A stretch of 64,000 bases of DNA from Croceicoccus hydrothermalis (GCF_022378335.1 NZ_JAIQCI010000014.1:62001-126000), one strand, 5' to 3'. Positions 1 to 8,222 are shown, counted from the first letter of the stretch. A program made the numbers and translations. The notes: generated by a model from the letters alone, not told the origin.

Positions 1-109
1 CGCCATCGACGGTGAAATCCACGCCGTCCGCAAGGGGCAGGAACGACTGCGGCCGCCCCGCCATGGGCGGGACGGCCACGTCGATGGCGGCTTCGGCCAG
101 CGCCGTCAC
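1..109 (-). CDS. Cut-off N-terminus of an unidentified protein (last gene of PepSY cassette)
   Basis: An open frame begins at a GTG whose last bases overlap the TGA of the DUF4198 gene (GTGA overlap, 107-109) and runs off the window edge. It gives 36 residues with no stop. An in-frame ATG at codon 16 is an alternative start. In comparable cassettes of sphingomonads and xanthomonads the gene after PepSY, DUF2271 and DUF4198 is often an ApbE-type FAD:protein FMN transferase. That is a guess from position only, because the visible residues carry no diagnostic motif. The tight overlap supports a real, translationally coupled gene. Confidence 0.4.
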   Translation of the reverse strand, partial: MTALAEAAIDVAVPPMAGRPQSFLPLADGVDFTVDG

Positions 110-936
110 GCCGGATTGAATTCCAGCACGGCGGAGTAGCTCGCACGGCGTCCACCGTCCGCTTTGGCGGATGTCTCGATGAAATACATGCCGGGCACCT
201 CGGCGGTGAGCGTGACCAGCCCGTCCGCGTCGGTGGACATCGTCTCGATCCCCGCCTCGTCGCGATAGCGCGTGTCGCCCTTCACGAATTCGATCTCCAT
301 CTCGGCGGGCTTTCCGTCGAGGAGGAAGCGGAACTGTGCCGGTTCGCCCGCGATCAGATCGTTGGGATGGGTGACGGGCACCATCTCGATGCCCTTGCCG
401 GTGGGCTGCAACGCCGTTTCATTCGGCGCGCCAAGCGTCACGAAGGTTTCGACCCGGCTCGATACCGCGGTGAGCTGCACCTCCGTGGCGCCTGCGGGAA
501 TGGCGGTGTCCGCCTCCGCCGCGGTGCCGCGCCACCGTTTCGCCTCGCCATTCAGCATGTAGCGTCCGAACATTCCCTCGCTCGCCAGCGCGATGCGATA
601 GGTGCCTTCGGTTTCGAGCGGCACGTCGAACACGCTGCGATATTTGCCGGTGCCGATGATGGCGGGCGCAACCGCATTACCGTCGGGACCGGTCACGACC
701 AGATCGTCCAGTCCCGCGGCATGATGGTCGAAATTGAACAGGGCGTTGGAAATGGCGGCATCGACCGTCACTGTCTCGCTCTGCCCCGAAAGGACGGTGG
801 CGGACGGCAGCAACCAGCGGCGATGCGCCTGCGCCGGGGTGGCGAGCGTCATGCCGACGACGCCGGCGAGAGCGAGGGCGGTCAGTGTCCGGCGCAGGCG
901 CCGTCCGGGTTTCGTGCCCTGCGATGTCATGGTCAT
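106..936 (-). CDS. DUF4198 family periplasmic protein
   Basis: Exported protein of 276 residues. A Sec signal peptide (basic stretch, then a hydrophobic core ending near TPAQA) is followed by an HRRWLLPS motif and the beta-sandwich-like domain typical of DUF4198, which resembles CbiK-type periplasmic components linked to metal uptake. The start at 936 is chosen because AAGGAG lies seven bases upstream; longer forms would add arginine-rich sequence before the signal peptide. It follows the DUF2271 gene by 34 bases and overlaps the next frame by 4 bases, so it belongs to a PepSY-DUF2271-DUF4198 operon. A role in periplasmic metal or flavin-linked redox chemistry is inferred from that company; the biochemical function is unknown. 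Confidence 0.8.
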   Translation of the reverse strand: MTMTSQGTKPGRRLRRTLTALALAGVVGMTLATPAQAHRRWLLPSATVLSGQSETVTVDAAISNALFNFDHHAAGLDDLVVTGPDGNAVAPAIIGTGKYRSVFDVPLETEGTYRIALASEGMFGRYMLNGEAKRWRGTAAEADTAIPAGATEVQLTAVSSRVETFVTLGAPNETALQPTGKGIEMVPVTHPNDLIAGEPAQFRFLLDGKPAEMEIEFVKGDTRYRDEAGIETMSTDADGLVTLTAEVPGMYFIETSAKADGGRRASYSAVLEFNPA

Positions 937-970
937 GCTGCGGCTCCTTGTGTGGGTCGTGTGGTGTGGG

Positions 971-1513
971 TCATGGATTGATGGTGAGCGTGACGGTGCC
1001 GAGTTCCTTCGAACCCTTTGCCGATTTGGCGATGCGTCCGCCGCCCCAGCGGAACGGGATCGACACGATCTCGCGCCCGCCAACCTCGCGCGCGGCCTCG
1101 ACGCGAAGGACGTAGTTTCCGGCGGACAGTGCACGGGCGGCGCGGGCGGGCACCTTGATCGCGTGGCGGCCGGGCGCGCGGGTCGGCCCGGAAATCCCGT
1201 TTATGGGCAAGTCAAGCGATCGGCCCGACTTGCGCCACCAGGTCCGGATGTCGCTCAACCATTTGCGCCCTTCGCCTCCACGCATGTCGGTATCGTACCA
1301 CACGGCGACATCGGCGACGGCCTTGCCCGATCCGTCCTCGATCCATGCGGCGAGATAGGGGCGGTGATATTCCGCCACCGAAAGGCGGGGAATTTCCACG
1401 CCTACGGTCATGTCCTGTGCGGCGGCGGGCGCGACGGCGAATGTGGAGCCGAGCAGGCCGACCGTGACGCGCGCCGCGATGCGCGCATGGGGGGCGGGGG
1501 TGGAAAAATGCAT
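971..1513 (-). CDS. DUF2271 domain-containing exported protein
   Basis: A 180-residue protein with an N-terminal signal peptide (hydrophobic core followed by APAAAQ) and the DUF2271 domain. Features are the AAWIED segment, a WLSDIRTWWR tryptophan-rich segment and a C-terminal GTVTLTINP strand. The ATG at 1513 is preferred because it begins the signal peptide directly and has a GAGGT-like site about 12 bases upstream. It lies between the PepSY membrane protein (13 bases upstream) and the DUF4198 gene, an arrangement seen repeatedly in sphingomonads. Function is unknown; export and context suggest a periplasmic partner of the PepSY protein. Confidence 0.82.
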   Translation of the reverse strand: MHFSTPAPHARIAARVTVGLLGSTFAVAPAAAQDMTVGVEIPRLSVAEYHRPYLAAWIEDGSGKAVADVAVWYDTDMRGGEGRKWLSDIRTWWRKSGRSLDLPINGISGPTRAPGRHAIKVPARAARALSAGNYVLRVEAAREVGGREIVSIPFRWGGGRIAKSAKGSKELGTVTLTINP

Positions 1514-1526
1514 CGTCGCGTCGACC

Positions 1527-2261
1527 TCAATGTTGGATGAAAATGATGATGAGCAGCGCCGGTATGGCAAACCCCGCCCCGACCAGCGGCCAGGTCGAAC
1601 GCCGTTTCTTCGCATGGAGCCAGAGCAGGAACAGCCCGCTCAAGGCAAAAACGAAGCAGGCGATGGAGAATATATCGATGAACCAGCCCCATGCCGTGCC
1701 GGTATCGCGCGCCTTGTGCAGATCGTTGAGATAGGAGATCCAGCCCCGGTCGGTGCGTTCCATGATGACGTCGCCGGTCGGCAGATCGAACGCCACCCAT
1801 CCGTCGCCGCCGGGGCGGGGGAGGGGGACGTAGACTTCCTGTTCCGACCATTCGGCGGCGCGCCCGGCGAGCGCGGCATCCAGCGTTTCGCGCGACCATT
1901 GCACGATCGATGCGGGCATTTGCGGATCGTCTTCGCGCTGCGCCGCCTGAAGAGCGCGGAGCAGGGAGGGTTGCAGCGTGTCCTCGACCGTGACCACGAC
2001 GGGGTCGGCGGAAATGTCCGCGGCGTGGTTCAGGGTGATGCCGGTAAAGGCGAAAAGCAGCAATCCGACGAGACAGATCGCGCTGCTGATCCAGTGCCAG
2101 AGGTGAAGCTGTTTCGACCAGAAGGGGGAGACGCGGCGCCCCCGTGCCGCCGCCCGTCGCGGTGGCGCAGCAGGCTGCGCACCGGGCGCGGGCATGCCGC
2201 CCGCGTCGGCTGTCGCCGGAAACGCACGGGGTGAGCGCATGGATTGATTCGTCGAGGTCAT
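1527..2261 (-). CDS. PepSY-associated membrane protein
   Basis: A 244-residue inner-membrane protein. A proline- and arginine-rich N-terminus leads to WSKQLHLWHW, then a membrane helix (roughly residues 60-80), a periplasmic PepSY-like region with the PTGDVI and LNDLHK motifs, and two C-terminal helices around WGWFIDIFSIACF and LVGAGFAIPALL. PepSY_TM proteins include iron- and siderophore-reductase components, so a flavin- or heme-linked electron-transfer role is plausible but not shown. I chose the ATG at 2261 over a longer form because upstream codons look non-coding; no strong ribosome binding site is visible. It is the first gene of the minus-strand cassette. Confidence 0.78.
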   Translation of the reverse strand: MTSTNQSMRSPRAFPATADAGGMPAPGAQPAAPPRRAAARGRRVSPFWSKQLHLWHWISSAICLVGLLLFAFTGITLNHAADISADPVVVTVEDTLQPSLLRALQAAQREDDPQMPASIVQWSRETLDAALAGRAAEWSEQEVYVPLPRPGGDGWVAFDLPTGDVIMERTDRGWISYLNDLHKARDTGTAWGWFIDIFSIACFVFALSGLFLLWLHAKKRRSTWPLVGAGFAIPALLIIIFIQH

Positions 2262-2279
2262 CGACGGCGTGTTAGCTGT

Positions 2280-2300
2280 TATTGCGAAAGATATGCAATA
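2280..2300. promoter_or_regulatory. Candidate operator upstream of PepSY cassette
   Basis: Perfect six-base inverted repeat TATTGC / GCAATA with a nine-base A/T-rich spacer, 19 bases upstream of the PepSY gene start. The TTGCGAA...ATGCAA arrangement loosely resembles alphaproteobacterial Fur or Irr boxes, which would fit an iron-linked cassette. The match is by eye only. Confidence 0.35.
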
Positions 2301-2360
2301 GCGAGTTTTGCAAGGCGCGCGCAATACCGGCCGCGAAGGGCGCTGGCGGCAGAAACGACT

Positions 2361-2400
2361 GGACCCCGGATCTCGCCAAAACGAGATCCGGGGTCCTTTT
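2361..2400 (+). terminator. Strong hairpin with T4 tail
   Basis: A perfect 15-base-pair stem (GGACCCCGGATCTCG and its complement) with the six-base loop CCAAAA, followed on the plus strand by TTTT. The genes on both sides are on the minus strand (the DUF2171 gene ends at 2452), so the T-tail orientation does not match a gene that needs it. It may still stop the DUF2171 transcript as a stable hairpin, or be a dispersed palindrome. Confidence 0.6.
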
Positions 2401-2451
2401 GCTACGTCCCGCGCGGGGCGTAGAAACTGTTTGGCCGTTCAGGTCAGGCGA

Positions 2452-2676
2452 TCAGCCTTTGACGCCCTGGGGAATGACGGCGCTCGCCTTGAGATAGACG
2501 CGGTTGTCGTCGATCTTCTCCACCTCGTCGAGCGAGATGAAATGGTGCATGTTGTCACCGGCGTCGGACTTCGTCAGCTTGATGCGGTTGTCTTCGACGT
2601 CGTCCACGGTGCCCACATGCTGACCATTGATGTCGGCAACTTCCATGTGTTCCTTGATGCGGATCTTCTCGAACAT
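2452..2676 (-). CDS. DUF2171 domain-containing small protein
   Basis: A 74-residue acidic protein consisting of one DUF2171/PRC-like domain: an IKEHMEV start, the GQHVGTVDDVE turn, DNRIKLTK, then HHFISLDEVEKIDDNRVYL. The ATG at 2676 is supported by AAGAAGG seven bases upstream; longer in-frame forms run through non-coding-looking sequence. These PRC-barrel-like proteins are usual in sphingomonads, often in stress-related or photosynthesis-related loci, but their role is unproven. A second, longer DUF2171 protein lies at 3453-3890, and the two flank a small SnoaL-like gene on the opposite strand. Confidence 0.85.
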   Translation of the reverse strand: MFEKIRIKEHMEVADINGQHVGTVDDVEDNRIKLTKSDAGDNMHHFISLDEVEKIDDNRVYLKASAVIPQGVKG

Positions 2677-2899
2677 AAAAACCTTCTTTCTTTTTTTGTG
2701 TGCTGCCTTGTTGCGGCGCTTGTATGATAAACGGACGGATCGCCGCATCGGTCCACGCTTCACCGTGTAAAACGCTCGCTTCGTGGCGTGGCCCCGCGTT
2801 GGTCGGATAGGAACCGCCCGCCGCCCGTTCCCTGCCCGCAACCCGATGAAAAAAAAGCCGCATGGCACCACATGCCGCGCGGCGGGATAAGGAGCAAAC

Positions 2900-3268
2900 A
2901 TGGACGACGATCGTATCTGGACATTCGAGGAAGAGCTGTGGACCGGCGGCAAGGATGCATATGAACGCAAGGTCGGCGATGAATGCCTGATGGCGTTGCC
3001 GACGATGCCTTTCGTGTTCGATGGCCGCGCCGCGAAGAACGCGGTTGAGGACACGCCGAGCTGGGAAAAGGTCAGCTTCGAGGACACGAGCGTCGAACGG
3101 CCGCAGGAAGGGTTGATCGTGATTGCCTATCGTGCGCGTGCATCGCGCGGCGATGAAACCTATCACGCGGTATGCACGAGCACGCTGATGCGGATCAAGC
3201 ATGAGGAATGGAAAGTCGTACAGCATCAACAGACGCCGTTCGACACCAATGTCGCATCGCCGGATTGA
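2900..3268 (+). CDS. SnoaL/DUF4440-like small protein
   Basis: A 122-residue soluble protein preceded by a clear AAGGAG site eight bases before the ATG. The pattern (RIWTFEEELWTGG at the start, DECLMALP, then SFEDTSVERP, VIAYRARASR and a terminal WKVVQHQQTP strand) is that of NTF2-fold DUF4440-like proteins. Function is unknown; no catalytic set can be assigned with confidence. It is monocistronic, divergent from the DUF2171 gene at 2452-2676, and followed by a strong terminator at 3290. Confidence 0.75.
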   Translation: MDDDRIWTFEEELWTGGKDAYERKVGDECLMALPTMPFVFDGRAAKNAVEDTPSWEKVSFEDTSVERPQEGLIVIAYRARASRGDETYHAVCTSTLMRIKHEEWKVVQHQQTPFDTNVASPD

Positions 3269-3289
3269 TCCCGCGATCACGCGAATTTG

Positions 3290-3322
3290 AAAAGGCCGGG
3301 CGGATCGACCGCCCGGCCTTTT
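3290..3322. terminator. Bidirectional rho-independent terminator
   Basis: A perfect 14-base-pair stem, AAAAGGCCGGGCGG and its complement, around the five-base loop ATCGA, giving an A-tract on one side and TTTT on the other. It ends the plus-strand SnoaL-like gene and can also serve the converging DUF2171 gene that ends at 3453. Confidence 0.9.
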
Positions 3323-3452
3323 CATGGGCGGGTTCGTGTCCGCCGGGACATGGCAAATGCCCCTCCCTCGATGAAGAGGAAGAGGCATTCCCGTGGCCCC
3401 GAACCGCCAGAAGGGCCAACGGTATTCGTAAGGCGTCGTTCGCGAAAAGGGG

Positions 3453-3890
3453 TCAGCGCCCCTGTTCTTCCTCGAACTGCACCGCATTGGCGCCGGTGGC
3501 GGACAGGCGGACGATATCGCCCTCCACATCCGAGACGAGGCCGATTGCGATGTAATGGTGGTGCCCGGCATGGCTTTGCTGTTCGAAACCGGCGCTGGCG
3601 CTGTCCTTGGTCAGCTTGATCCGGTCGCCCTCGACCCGGTCCACGGTTCCGACATGCGCACCATCGGCGCCCACGACCTGCATATGCTCGCGGATGCGGC
3701 CCGTGTCGGCGGGCGCGCTTACGGGTGTGGTGGACGCAGGTGCGGCGCGGGCATTTTCACCGTTGCGCGATTCGCCTTCCTTCACACCGGTGCGTTCGGG
3801 TTCAATTCCGTTTTCCTGGGCCCAGCGACCGCCGCTATTGGTGGCGGCGCCGGTGACCTTGCGGGAATCGTTCGGTTCGTATTCGCCCAT
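3453..3890 (-). CDS. DUF2171 protein with extended N-terminus
   Basis: A 145-residue protein. The N-terminal 60 residues are hydrophilic and probably disordered, with a GGRWAQENGIEPERTG segment and an alanine/proline linker. The C-terminal DUF2171/PRC-like domain has REHMQVVGADGAHVGTVD, DRIKLTK and a histidine-rich HAGHHHYIAIGLV. The ATG at 3890 has GGAG nine bases upstream; an in-frame GTG two codons earlier lies too close to that site. It is a paralogue of the 74-residue protein at 2452-2676. The function is unknown. Confidence 0.82.
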   Translation of the reverse strand: MGEYEPNDSRKVTGAATNSGGRWAQENGIEPERTGVKEGESRNGENARAAPASTTPVSAPADTGRIREHMQVVGADGAHVGTVDRVEGDRIKLTKDSASAGFEQQSHAGHHHYIAIGLVSDVEGDIVRLSATGANAVQFEEEQGR

Positions 3891-4252
3891 CGTCACACAC
3901 TCCGCTTTGCTGCTGTTTTATTCTGGTCGCCGCCCGGCGCGCGAAGGGGGAGCGCAGCCAGACGACTTGCTGTAAAAAGCGCATGGAGATGGCTTCGGTT
4001 CCGGCGGTTTCGCCTTGATTGCGCCGCATTTCCGCCTTTTGCCGACGAGCCGACATGCACGTGCGACCGGAGGAAAAATTGCGGCTTTCACCGGTAATCC
4101 ACTGCCATCCGCCGCAAAGGGGATGCATAGCGGCAAATCTGTTGTTAAACACAAGATCAAGCGCAGCGGAGCCGATCCGACCCGCTGTATCGTGTGCCTC
4201 ATGCGTATGGGGCGCAGCTGCCGTTCTGACCGTTACGAAAGAAGCCCCGCCC
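3891..4252. other. Divergent intergenic region (DUF2171 / nrdB)
   Basis: 362 bases separating divergent genes, so it should hold two promoters. A GGAG site for the DUF2171 gene lies at its left edge. The segment AAACACAAGATC near 4148 vaguely recalls half of an NrdR box, but I cannot find a properly spaced pair. I see no other clear signal. Confidence 0.5.
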
Positions 4253-5299
4253 ATGTCGCTGACCGAAGCCCGCAAGACCTACAAGCCGTTCGAATATCCG
4301 TGGGCCTATGATTTCTGGAAGCGTCAGCAGCAATTGCACTGGCTGCCGGAGGAGGTGCCGCTGGGCGAGGATTGCCGCGACTGGGCACAGAAGCTGACCC
4401 CGCACGAACGCAACCTGCTCACGCAGATCTTCCGCTTCTTCACCCAGGCCGATGTCGAGGTGCAGGATTGCTATCACGACAAATATGGCCGGGTGTTCAA
4501 GCCGACCGAGGTCAAGATGATGCTGACCGCGTTCTCCAACATGGAGACGGTGCATATCGCGGCCTATTCCCACCTTCTCGACACCATCGGCATGCCCGAA
4601 AGCGAATATGGCATGTTCATGGAATATGCCGAGATGAAGGACAAGCACGACTATCTGCAACAGTTCGGCGTCGACACGGACGAGGATATCGCCCGCACGC
4701 TCGCGATGTTCGGCGGCTTTACCGAAGGGCTGCAGCTGTTCGCCAGCTTTGCCATGCTGATGAACTTCCCCCGCTTCAACAAGATGAAGGGCATGGGGCA
4801 GATCGTGTCCTGGTCGGTGCGCGACGAATCGCTGCACTGCGAAGGGATCATTCAGCTGTTCCACGCCTTCTGCGCCGAACGCGGCTGCCTGACGCGCAGC
4901 GTGAAGGAAGACATCATGGACGCGTGCCAGAAATCGGTGCGGCTCGAGGATGCGTTCATCGATCTCGCGTTCGAGCAGGGGCCGGTGACCGGCATGACGG
5001 CCAAGGACATCAAGAAATATATCCGCTACATCGCCGACTGGCGGCTGGGGCAACTGGGCCTGCCGGCGATCTACATGATCGAGGAACACCCGCTGCCGTG
5101 GCTGACCCCGCTGCTCAATGGCGTGGAGCATGCCAATTTCTTCGAAACGCGCGCCACCGAATATTCGAAGGCCGCGACGAGGGGCAACTGGAACGACGTG
5201 TGGGCCAGCTTCGACAATCGCAAGGCGAAGGCCAACGATACCGAAGAGGCGCAGGACGACGGCCCGGGTCTTTTCGGCGAGGTGCAGGCGGCGGAGTAA
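4253..5299 (+). CDS. nrdB: Ribonucleoside-diphosphate reductase, small (beta) subunit, class Ia
   Basis: This 348-residue protein houses the di-iron tyrosyl-radical centre that lets the large subunit reduce ribonucleotides for DNA synthesis. The metal and radical residues are visible with the spacing of E. coli NrdB: D67, E98, H101, radical tyrosine Y105 (in METVHIAAY), E158, then E192 and H195 in DESLHCEG. The ATG at 4253 begins the conserved SLTEARKTYKPFEYPW segment; upstream in-frame sequence looks non-coding, and GAAAGAAG lies upstream. The large subunit is not in this window, so the two are not adjacent on this side. The C-terminal tail (DDGPGLFGEVQ) is acidic, as expected of the subunit-docking end. 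Confidence 0.95.
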   Translation: MSLTEARKTYKPFEYPWAYDFWKRQQQLHWLPEEVPLGEDCRDWAQKLTPHERNLLTQIFRFFTQADVEVQDCYHDKYGRVFKPTEVKMMLTAFSNMETVHIAAYSHLLDTIGMPESEYGMFMEYAEMKDKHDYLQQFGVDTDEDIARTLAMFGGFTEGLQLFASFAMLMNFPRFNKMKGMGQIVSWSVRDESLHCEGIIQLFHAFCAERGCLTRSVKEDIMDACQKSVRLEDAFIDLAFEQGPVTGMTAKDIKKYIRYIADWRLGQLGLPAIYMIEEHPLPWLTPLLNGVEHANFFETRATEYSKAATRGNWNDVWASFDNRKAKANDTEEAQDDGPGLFGEVQAAE

Positions 5300-5377
5300 C
5301 GCCTGCGGGAACCGTGCCACGGTCAGTCCGTTCATCATCCGGAAAGGTCGAAAGTCACGACTTTAACAGGAGAGAAC

Positions 5378-5977
5378 ATGGCCGACGCACCCGCACCTCG
5401 CAAACGTCCGAACTGGCTCTGGATCGTCATACTGGCGCTTCTGGCCTTGCTCGCGCTGCTCTGGATCTTCGGGGCGTTCGGCGGCAACACGGATGCCGAG
5501 CCGGATCTTGCCGAGGCGGTCGGCGTCGAGGACGCAGGCACCGAAGTGTATGAACCCGCCGTCACCGGCGACATGGACACCACCACCGGTGCGGCGACGG
5601 GCGAAATCGACGTGACCGGCGCCGAAACCGATCCCGCCACGCTCGCCACCCTGCCCGACATGGTTGGCGAAACGATCGCGTACAGCAATCTGCTGGTCAA
5701 TCGCGTGATCGGGGACGAGGCGTTCACCATCGGGACGGGGTCGTCGGAAACGCTGGTCCGCTTTGACGAGAAGCGCACGCCAAACACCGCGATGGAAGGC
5801 AATGTCGACGTCAATCCCGGCGCGACCGTTTCGATGCGCGGCGAGGTGCGGAGCCTTTCCGACGATACGGACCTCCCGGCGAGTGTGCGCAACGATCTTT
5901 CGGCGGGGCGCGGCGTGTATATCTGGGCGACCGACGTACGCTGGCCGCGCGAAGTGACCATCGATCGTCAGCCGTAA
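5378..5977 (+). CDS. Single-pass membrane protein of unknown function
   Basis: A 199-residue protein with a short basic N-terminus (PRKRPNW), one membrane helix rich in leucine (about residues 13-33) and a long acidic, threonine/alanine-rich periplasmic linker. A C-terminal domain of about 100 residues follows (MVGETIAYSNLLVNRVIGDEA, then VSMRGEVRSL and YIWATDVRWP). The domain has the look of a small beta-barrel similar to PRC or OB folds, but I do not recognise a family. AGGAG lies eight bases before the ATG. It follows nrdB by 78 bases on the same strand and ends at a strong terminator. Confidence 0.75.
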   Translation: MADAPAPRKRPNWLWIVILALLALLALLWIFGAFGGNTDAEPDLAEAVGVEDAGTEVYEPAVTGDMDTTTGAATGEIDVTGAETDPATLATLPDMVGETIAYSNLLVNRVIGDEAFTIGTGSSETLVRFDEKRTPNTAMEGNVDVNPGATVSMRGEVRSLSDDTDLPASVRNDLSAGRGVYIWATDVRWPREVTIDRQP

Positions 5978-5996
5978 GCCACACGCGAAACCACGC

Positions 5997-6033
5997 AAAA
6001 AGGGCGGCCCCCAAATGGGAGGCCGCCCTTTTT
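5997..6033. terminator. Bidirectional rho-independent terminator
   Basis: A stem of 13 base pairs (AAAAAGGGCGGCC and its complement) around an 11-base loop, giving five T on the plus strand and A5 on the other side. It sits between two converging genes and can serve both. Confidence 0.9.
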
Positions 6034-6052
6034 CATGTGCGCTTGCCGGCCG

Positions 6053-6478
6053 TCACTGCGCGACCGTGATATCCTCGATCCGCGTGATCACGGCATCGCC
6101 GCACACCACGTCGACATAGGCGTAGGATTGATAACCCGGTACCGCCTCCCCGCGCACGGGATGCCAGCCGGCCGCCTCGTTCGAAGGCTCCACCGAAAGA
6201 CGCATGATCTGTCCGGGCGGCTGCATCCGGTTCGTCGGCCCTTGCGTCAACGACACGCTCGCCCGTTCGGGCAGAAGCGCCTCGCCCTGCACGATGAGCG
6301 TGGGGCGCGCATCCGGCCCCGGCATCGCATTGACGAACGCGGTCCAGTTGCGCGTTTCGGTCGGGCAGACCGGCACGGCCATCACCTGCTCCTCATCATT
6401 GCCGGTCATGGCCGTCGTGCATCCCGTCACCATGGTCCCGACGGCCAGTGCCGCCGCGATGCGTCCCGTGTTCTTCAT
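6053..6478 (-). CDS. Small putative lipoprotein
   Basis: A 141-residue protein beginning MKNTGRIAAALAVGTMVTGC, a signal peptide ending in a lipobox (VTGC, cysteine 20), so probably acylated and anchored to a membrane. The mature part contains VCPTETRNWTAFVNAMPG, a PTLIVQGE segment and a terminal strand ending VITRIEDITVAQ. I do not recognise a catalytic motif. AGAGGAA lies upstream of the ATG. It converges with the membrane protein gene at 5378-5977 and diverges from the lysyl-tRNA synthetase. Confidence 0.75.
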   Translation of the reverse strand: MKNTGRIAAALAVGTMVTGCTTAMTGNDEEQVMAVPVCPTETRNWTAFVNAMPGPDARPTLIVQGEALLPERASVSLTQGPTNRMQPPGQIMRLSVEPSNEAAGWHPVRGEAVPGYQSYAYVDVVCGDAVITRIEDITVAQ

Positions 6479-6565
6479 CTCTTTCGTTCCTCTGATCGAA
6501 TGCGCGCCTGTTCCCTGGCCATCGCGCTCTTGCGATTCGCGGCGCAGGGATGCAAGGCATCGGCC

Positions 6566-8212
6566 ATGAGCGATAGCACGAACGACATGAATGGCACGCT
6601 GCGCGATGCCGCCGCCGCGTCCAAGGCCTGGCCTTTTGAGGAGGCGCGCCGGATCGTCAAACGCTATCCCGGCGGCAAGCGTGACGCGGACGGCAATCTG
6701 GTGCCCGTATTGTTCGAAACGGGATACGGGCCGAGCGGGCTGCCGCATATCGGCACGTTTCAGGAGGTTTTGCGCACGACGCTCGTCCGCCGCGCTTACG
6801 AGGCGCTCACCGGCGGGCATCCGACCCGGCTGGTGGCCTTCAGCGACGACATGGATGGCCTGCGCAAGGTGCCGGACAACGTGCCGAACGCCGCCGCCCT
6901 CGCGGATCAGCTGGGCAAGCCATTGTCCCGCATCACCGATCCGTTCGGCGAACATGACAGCTTTGCCGCGCACAACAATGCGATGCTGCGCGCGTTTCTC
7001 GACCGGTTCGGCTTCGATTACGAGTTCATCGCGGCATCGGACCGGTACGGTTCCGGCGGTTTCGACGATGCGCTGCGCAATGTGCTGCGCCAGTATGACA
7101 AGATCATGGGCGTCATGCTGCCCACCCTGCGCGCCGAACGGGCGGCGACCTATTCGCCGGTCCTGCCGATCAGCCCGACAAGCGGCCGCGTGCTTCAGGT
7201 CCCGGTCGAGGTCGTCGATGCCGAGGCGGGCCTTGTCAGTTTCGAGGATGAGGGCGAGACGATCGAGCATTGCGTGCTGGGCGGCGGCGCCAAGCTGCAA
7301 TGGAAGGTCGATTGGGCCATGCGTTGGGTCGCGCTCGGCGTCGATTACGAGATGTATGGCAAGGACCTCACCGACAGCGGCGTGCAATCGGGCAAGATTG
7401 CCAAGATCCTGGGCGGGCGCAAGCCGGAGGGGCTGATTTACGAGCTGTTCCTCGACGCCCGGGGCGAGAAGATTTCCAAGTCCAAGGGCAATGGCCTCAC
7501 CATCGACGAATGGCTGCGCTATGGCAGCGAGGAAAGCCTGGGCTTCTACATCTATCGCGAGCCCAAGAGCGCAAAGCAGCTTCACATCGGCGTCATTCCC
7601 AAGGCCGTCGACGAATATTGGCAGTTCCGCGAAAAGCTTGCCGAGCAACCGATCGAGCAGAAGCTCGGCAATCCGGCCTGGCACACGTTGCGCGCGAATA
7701 CCGGCGGGGCAGGGGCCGACGCACCGGGCGAGGGCGACAGCCTTCCCGTGACCTACGGGCTCTTGCTCAATCTGGTCAGCGTGCTCGGCGCGCAGGCCGA
7801 TGCCGATCAGGTATGGTCCTATCTCGGCAATTACATCGCCGATGCCTCGCCCGCGGCGCATCCCGACCTTGCCGTGCTGGTGGACCGGGCGCTCGCCTAT
7901 AACCGCGATTTCGTGGCGCCCACGATGCAGCGTCGCGCGCCGGAGCCGAACGAGGCCGCCGCGCTCGCCGCACTGGATGCCGAACTCGCCACGCGGGGCG
8001 AGGATACGCCGGCCGAGGAATTGCAGAATCTCGTCTATGAAATCGGCAAGCGCGAGGAATTCGGGTTCGAGAAGCTGCGCGACTGGTTCCGCGCGCTTTA
8101 CGAAACCCTGCTCGGCAGTGCGCAGGGGCCGCGCATGGGCAGCTTCATCGCGCTATACGGCGTCGGCAACAGCAGGGCGCTGATCGCGGAGGCCATCGCC
8201 CGCAAACCGTGA
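6566..8212 (+). CDS. lysK: Lysine--tRNA ligase, class I (archaeal type)
   Basis: A 548-residue enzyme charging tRNA-Lys with lysine in the cytoplasm. It is the class I form, unrelated to the common class II LysRS. The HIGH-like signature reads GPSGLPHIGTF, and the KMSKS-like signature is EKISKSKGNG. RLVAFSDDMDGLRKVP and the Rossmann core are typical of the archaeal-type family, which is also normal in many alphaproteobacteria. The ATG at 6566 is preferred over longer in-frame starts because the domain begins soon after it (KAWPFEEARRIV). The length matches the family. It converges with the oxygenase gene, leaving 10 bases between stops. Confidence 0.95.
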   Translation: MSDSTNDMNGTLRDAAAASKAWPFEEARRIVKRYPGGKRDADGNLVPVLFETGYGPSGLPHIGTFQEVLRTTLVRRAYEALTGGHPTRLVAFSDDMDGLRKVPDNVPNAAALADQLGKPLSRITDPFGEHDSFAAHNNAMLRAFLDRFGFDYEFIAASDRYGSGGFDDALRNVLRQYDKIMGVMLPTLRAERAATYSPVLPISPTSGRVLQVPVEVVDAEAGLVSFEDEGETIEHCVLGGGAKLQWKVDWAMRWVALGVDYEMYGKDLTDSGVQSGKIAKILGGRKPEGLIYELFLDARGEKISKSKGNGLTIDEWLRYGSEESLGFYIYREPKSAKQLHIGVIPKAVDEYWQFREKLAEQPIEQKLGNPAWHTLRANTGGAGADAPGEGDSLPVTYGLLLNLVSVLGAQADADQVWSYLGNYIADASPAAHPDLAVLVDRALAYNRDFVAPTMQRRAPEPNEAAALAALDAELATRGEDTPAEELQNLVYEIGKREEFGFEKLRDWFRALYETLLGSAQGPRMGSFIALYGVGNSRALIAEAIARKP

Positions 8213-8222
8213 GGCGCGGCGT

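Noticed and set aside
4140..4165. Possible NrdR box before nrdB
   Set aside because: Only a half-match (ACACAAGATC); the required second box at a defined distance was not found.
6053..7861. Long minus-strand frame across the LysRS gene
   Set aside because: The last 141 residues are the real lipoprotein gene; the rest is antisense to LysRS, which has clear HIGH and KMSKS motifs.
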